A DNA stretch of 64,000 bases from Enterobacter sp. SA187. Lineage in GTDB: Bacteria > Pseudomonadota > Gammaproteobacteria > Enterobacterales > Enterobacteriaceae. The position numbers and the translations under genes were made by a program. The first letter of the stretch is position 1; each line of letters opens with the position of its first letter. The stretch covers positions 4,216,001 to 4,280,000 of the forward strand of contig NZ_CP019113.1 of the NCBI RefSeq assembly GCF_001888805.2, in the 5' to 3' direction. The notes under the pieces are model-generated. The model saw nothing but the letters and a program-made list of their open reading frames with translations, did no database searches and was not told the DNA's origin. Shown here in pieces: positions 61,735 to 64,000 of this stretch.

Positions 61735-64000
61735 GCTTTTACTACCTCAACAAGCATCGTTTCATGTGAATTCCCTTTCGCCAGCGCCGTGATGCGCGCC
61801 GAACTCAGAACGTTGGCGCAGCCGCCGCGATCGATGCCCTGCGCATCGGGTTGCCACCAGGCGCCAGCCTGCATCGCCACCACGCCGGGGATAATGCGCG
61901 GCGTTACTTCCGCCGGTACCACGCTGATGCCGCGGTCGTTATGAATACGCACCTCATCCCCCTGGCGGATGCCGCGCGCCTGCGCATCCTGCGGGTTGAT
62001 CCACAGTTTTTGCGTCTGCACTTCCTGCAGCCAGGGGTTGGCATACTGAGTAGAGTTGGCGCGGTTTTTCCCTTTCCAGGTGATAAGCTGTAACGGGTAT
62101 TTTTCCGCCAGCGGATCGTCCGGCCCTTCATGCGCGGGCACATAGTGGGAGAGCGCCGGGATTTCCGGATGCTGCATGTCGTAAAGCCGCTGTGAGAAGA
62201 TCTCAATTTTGCCGGACGGCGTCGGGAACGGGTGATTATCCGGATCGCGGATATTGTCGGCGAAGGCCACATAAGGCTCGCTTTTGAACAGGTGCTGACG
62301 GGTTTTTTGCAGGGTAGCGAAATCCGGCAGTTGTTCTTCCGGCATCGCCTGACGCGTACGCTCCCAGATGCTCTCGATCCACTGTTTCTCATCGCGCCCC
62401 AGGCTGAACGCCGGTTCAACGCCCAGTTTTGCTGCCACTTCGCGCAGCCATTCGTAGTCGGAACGGCGCTCAAATTCAGGTTCGATGAGTTTTTCAGACA
62501 GCATCAGATAGCTGGCGGTGCCCCAGGTTTCGCCGATATTCCAGCGCTCCATAAAGCTGGTTTCCGGCAGCAGCAGGTCGGCGTATTTCGCGCTGGGCGT
62601 CATATAGAGATCGCTTGCGACGATGAACTCAATGTTAGATTCATCCTCCAGCATTCTGGCGGCCTTGTGCAGATCCGGGTTCTGATTGGTGAGATAGTTT
62701 CCGGCCAGCGAGAACAGCAGACGAATATTGCTGTCGAGTTTTTCCGCATTTTTCAGCCCGTCCTGCGACGTCACTTTTGACGCGTCCTCAGCCGCCTGCA
62801 CCCAGTTCATCACCGAAATTTGCGCTTTCACCGGGTTGTCCGGCATTTCCGGCCCGACGGTGAATTTGCGGTTCGCGCAGCCGCCGTAGCCCGCCGCCCA
62901 GCCGCCTTTTACGCCGACGTTGCCGGTGATGGTCGCCAGCAGCGTCGAGCCGCGCGCGGTGCGTTCCCCGCAGTTGTGACGCTGCGGTCCCCAGCCCTGG
63001 ATCAGCGCCGCCGGTTTAGTGGTGGCATAGTCGCGCGCCAGCTGGCGAATGGTTTGCGCCGGAACATGAGTAATGCGCTCCGCCCATTCCGGGGTTTTGC
63101 GCACGCCATCTTTCGCGCCAGTCAGGTAGGCGACCAGCGATTCGTTTTCCGGCGCGCCTTCCGGCATGGACGCTTCATCAAAGCCCAGCGTATAACGACG
63201 AATAAAGGCCTCATCATGCAGCGATTCGGTGACGATGACGTACATCATCGCGTCCATCAGGGCGTTATCGGTCGTCGGCAACAGCGGGATCCACTGGTCT
63301 GCCAGCGACGCCACCGTATCCGAATAGCGCGGATCGACGACGATAAAACGGGTGCCGTTTTGCTTCATCTGCTGGAAGTAGTGGTTAGTGTGGCCAAAGA
63401 TGGTTTCCGTCGGGTTATGACCCCAGAGGATCACCAGTTTGGTATCCACAAGCGTGTCCAGCGAACTGCCGCTGGCCGCCACGCCGTAGGTATAGGGCGT
63501 GGCTGCGGCGGTATTGCCCATGCTTACCGAGTGATAGCTGGCCAGATGCCCGCCGGTCAGATTCAGTAAGCGCTGCACCATTGCCGTGCCGGAAAAAGGC
63601 CCGCCAGAAACAGCAGTACCGACGTGAACATAGCGTGAGGCGGGGCCATATTTTTCGGTGATCGTCCGCATCTTTTCGGCGATCAGGGTGGTGGCTTCAT
63701 CCCAGGAGATGCGCTCAAACTTGCCTTCGCCGCGTTTGCCGGTGCGCTTCATCGGATATTTCAGACGATCCGGATGATAAACGAATTTGCGGTAGCTGCG
63801 GCCCCGCACACAGGCGCGCATCACCGGCATCTGCGGATCCAGTTCGTTATCGGCGCGGGTGGAAATACGGGTGACAACCCCGTCTTTTACATGGGCGCGG
63901 ATGTCACATTTACCGCCGCAGTCAAAGGTGCTGCAGGTCTGTACCACACGCTCGTCGCCGGTAACCGCCGGCAGCGGTTGTGCGTCTGCTGGCGCGGCGT
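61731..64000 (-). CDS. DmsA-type molybdopterin oxidoreductase (5' end cut)
   Basis: Catalytic subunit of a DMSO-reductase-family enzyme with bis-MGD molybdenum cofactor; reduces DMSO or another S- or N-oxide anaerobically. The frame stays open to the window edge, with ...LPAVTGDERVVQTCSTFDCGGKCDI (quoted in part) near the visible start, so the twin-arginine signal peptide is outside. Seen are the N-terminal 4Fe-4S motif CxxxCGGKC, molybdopterin-binding stretches LWGHNPTETIFG and QGWGPQRHNCGERTARG, and the C-terminal dinucleotide-binding DEVRIHNDRG. About 756 residues are visible. The substrate cannot be told from sequence. Orthologous to Salmonella STM2530 by context. Confidence 0.9.
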   Translation of the reverse strand, partial: AAPADAQPLPAVTGDERVVQTCSTFDCGGKCDIRAHVKDGVVTRISTRADNELDPQMPVMRACVRGRSYRKFVYHPDRLKYPMKRTGKRGEGKFERISWDEATTLIAEKMRTITEKYGPASRYVHVGTAVSGGPFSGTAMVQRLLNLTGGHLASYHSVSMGNTAAATPYTYGVAASGSSLDTLVDTKLVILWGHNPTETIFGHTNHYFQQMKQNGTRFIVVDPRYSDTVASLADQWIPLLPTTDNALMDAMMYVIVTESLHDEAFIRRYTLGFDEASMPEGAPENESLVAYLTGAKDGVRKTPEWAERITHVPAQTIRQLARDYATTKPAALIQGWGPQRHNCGERTARGSTLLATITGNVGVKGGWAAGYGGCANRKFTVGPEMPDNPVKAQISVMNWVQAAEDASKVTSQDGLKNAEKLDSNIRLLFSLAGNYLTNQNPDLHKAARMLEDESNIEFIVASDLYMTPSAKYADLLLPETSFMERWNIGETWGTASYLMLSEKLIEPEFERRSDYEWLREVAAKLGVEPAFSLGRDEKQWIESIWERTRQAMPEEQLPDFATLQKTRQHLFKSEPYVAFADNIRDPDNHPFPTPSGKIEIFSQRLYDMQHPEIPALSHYVPAHEGPDDPLAEKYPLQLITWKGKNRANSTQYANPWLQEVQTQKLWINPQDAQARGIRQGDEVRIHNDRGISVVPAEVTPRIIPGVVAMQAGAWWQPDAQGIDRGGCANVLSSARITALAKGNSHETMLVEVVKA

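Noticed and set aside
1..64000. CRISPR array, tRNA/rRNA genes, prophage or restriction/toxin systems
   Set aside because: No regularly spaced repeats, no cloverleaf-like sequences, and no phage, methylase or toxin-type proteins were seen anywhere.

Overview
The window comes from a chromosome of the family Enterobacteriaceae (Enterobacter/Klebsiella/Citrobacter-like; I cannot fix the genus). Protein after protein reads like the Escherichia coli K-12 counterpart, and gene order follows the K-12 segment from acrD to ndk: acrD-ypfM-yffB-dapE-ypfN-ypfH-tmcA-ypfJ-purC-bamC-dapA-gcvR-bcp-perM-bepA-hda-uraA-upp-purMN-ppk-ppx-yfgF-yfgG-guaA-guaB-xseA-yfgJ-der-bamB-yfgM-hisS-ispG-rodZ-rlmN-ndk. No rRNA, tRNA, CRISPR array, intact insertion sequence or prophage was seen.

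Against this backbone the window carries several accessory blocks. (1) 14410-19113: between bepA and hda, where K-12 has arsC/yfgD, lies a three-gene operon (PTS IIC permease, glycosylasparaginase-type Ntn hydrolase, M17 aminopeptidase). It is divergent from a protein that looks like an IS481-type transposase without its catalytic residues. I infer a pathway for taking up and dismantling a glycosylated amino acid or glycopeptide; this is the best candidate for an undescribed system here. (2) 24121-25344: a membrane protein between purN and ppk that resembles M48 peptidases but has lost HExxH. (3) 32209-40305: an AraC-type regulator, a membrane diguanylate cyclase, a small unknown ORF and a decayed pgaABCD locus. 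pgaA is interrupted in its signal sequence, pgaA is fused to pgaB by a deletion, and pgaC has a nonsense codon and a changed TED motif. (4) 40395-43574: GH43 beta-xylosidase plus GPH symporter, like yagH/yagG. (5) 48615-49993: a protealysin-like M4 peptidase with an emfourin-like inhibitor. (6) 59446-64000: a DMSO-reductase-type operon (molybdoenzyme, Fe-S subunit, membrane anchor, polyferredoxin) next to ndk, cut by the window end.

The backbone covers purine synthesis and salvage (purC, purMN, guaBA, upp, uraA; PurR-type boxes at purC and purMN), lysine/peptidoglycan precursors (dapA, dapE), outer-membrane assembly (bamB, bamC, bepA), polyphosphate (ppk, ppx), c-di-GMP turnover (yfgF), translation and ribosome maturation (hisS, rlmN, tmcA, der), and cell shape and isoprenoids (rodZ, ispG). 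Small or unusual features recovered by hand include the 19-residue ypfM, CTG start of hda, TTG start of gcvR, T-tract leader of upp, an FNR-like site upstream of yfgF, REP-type palindromes and a set of intrinsic terminators.
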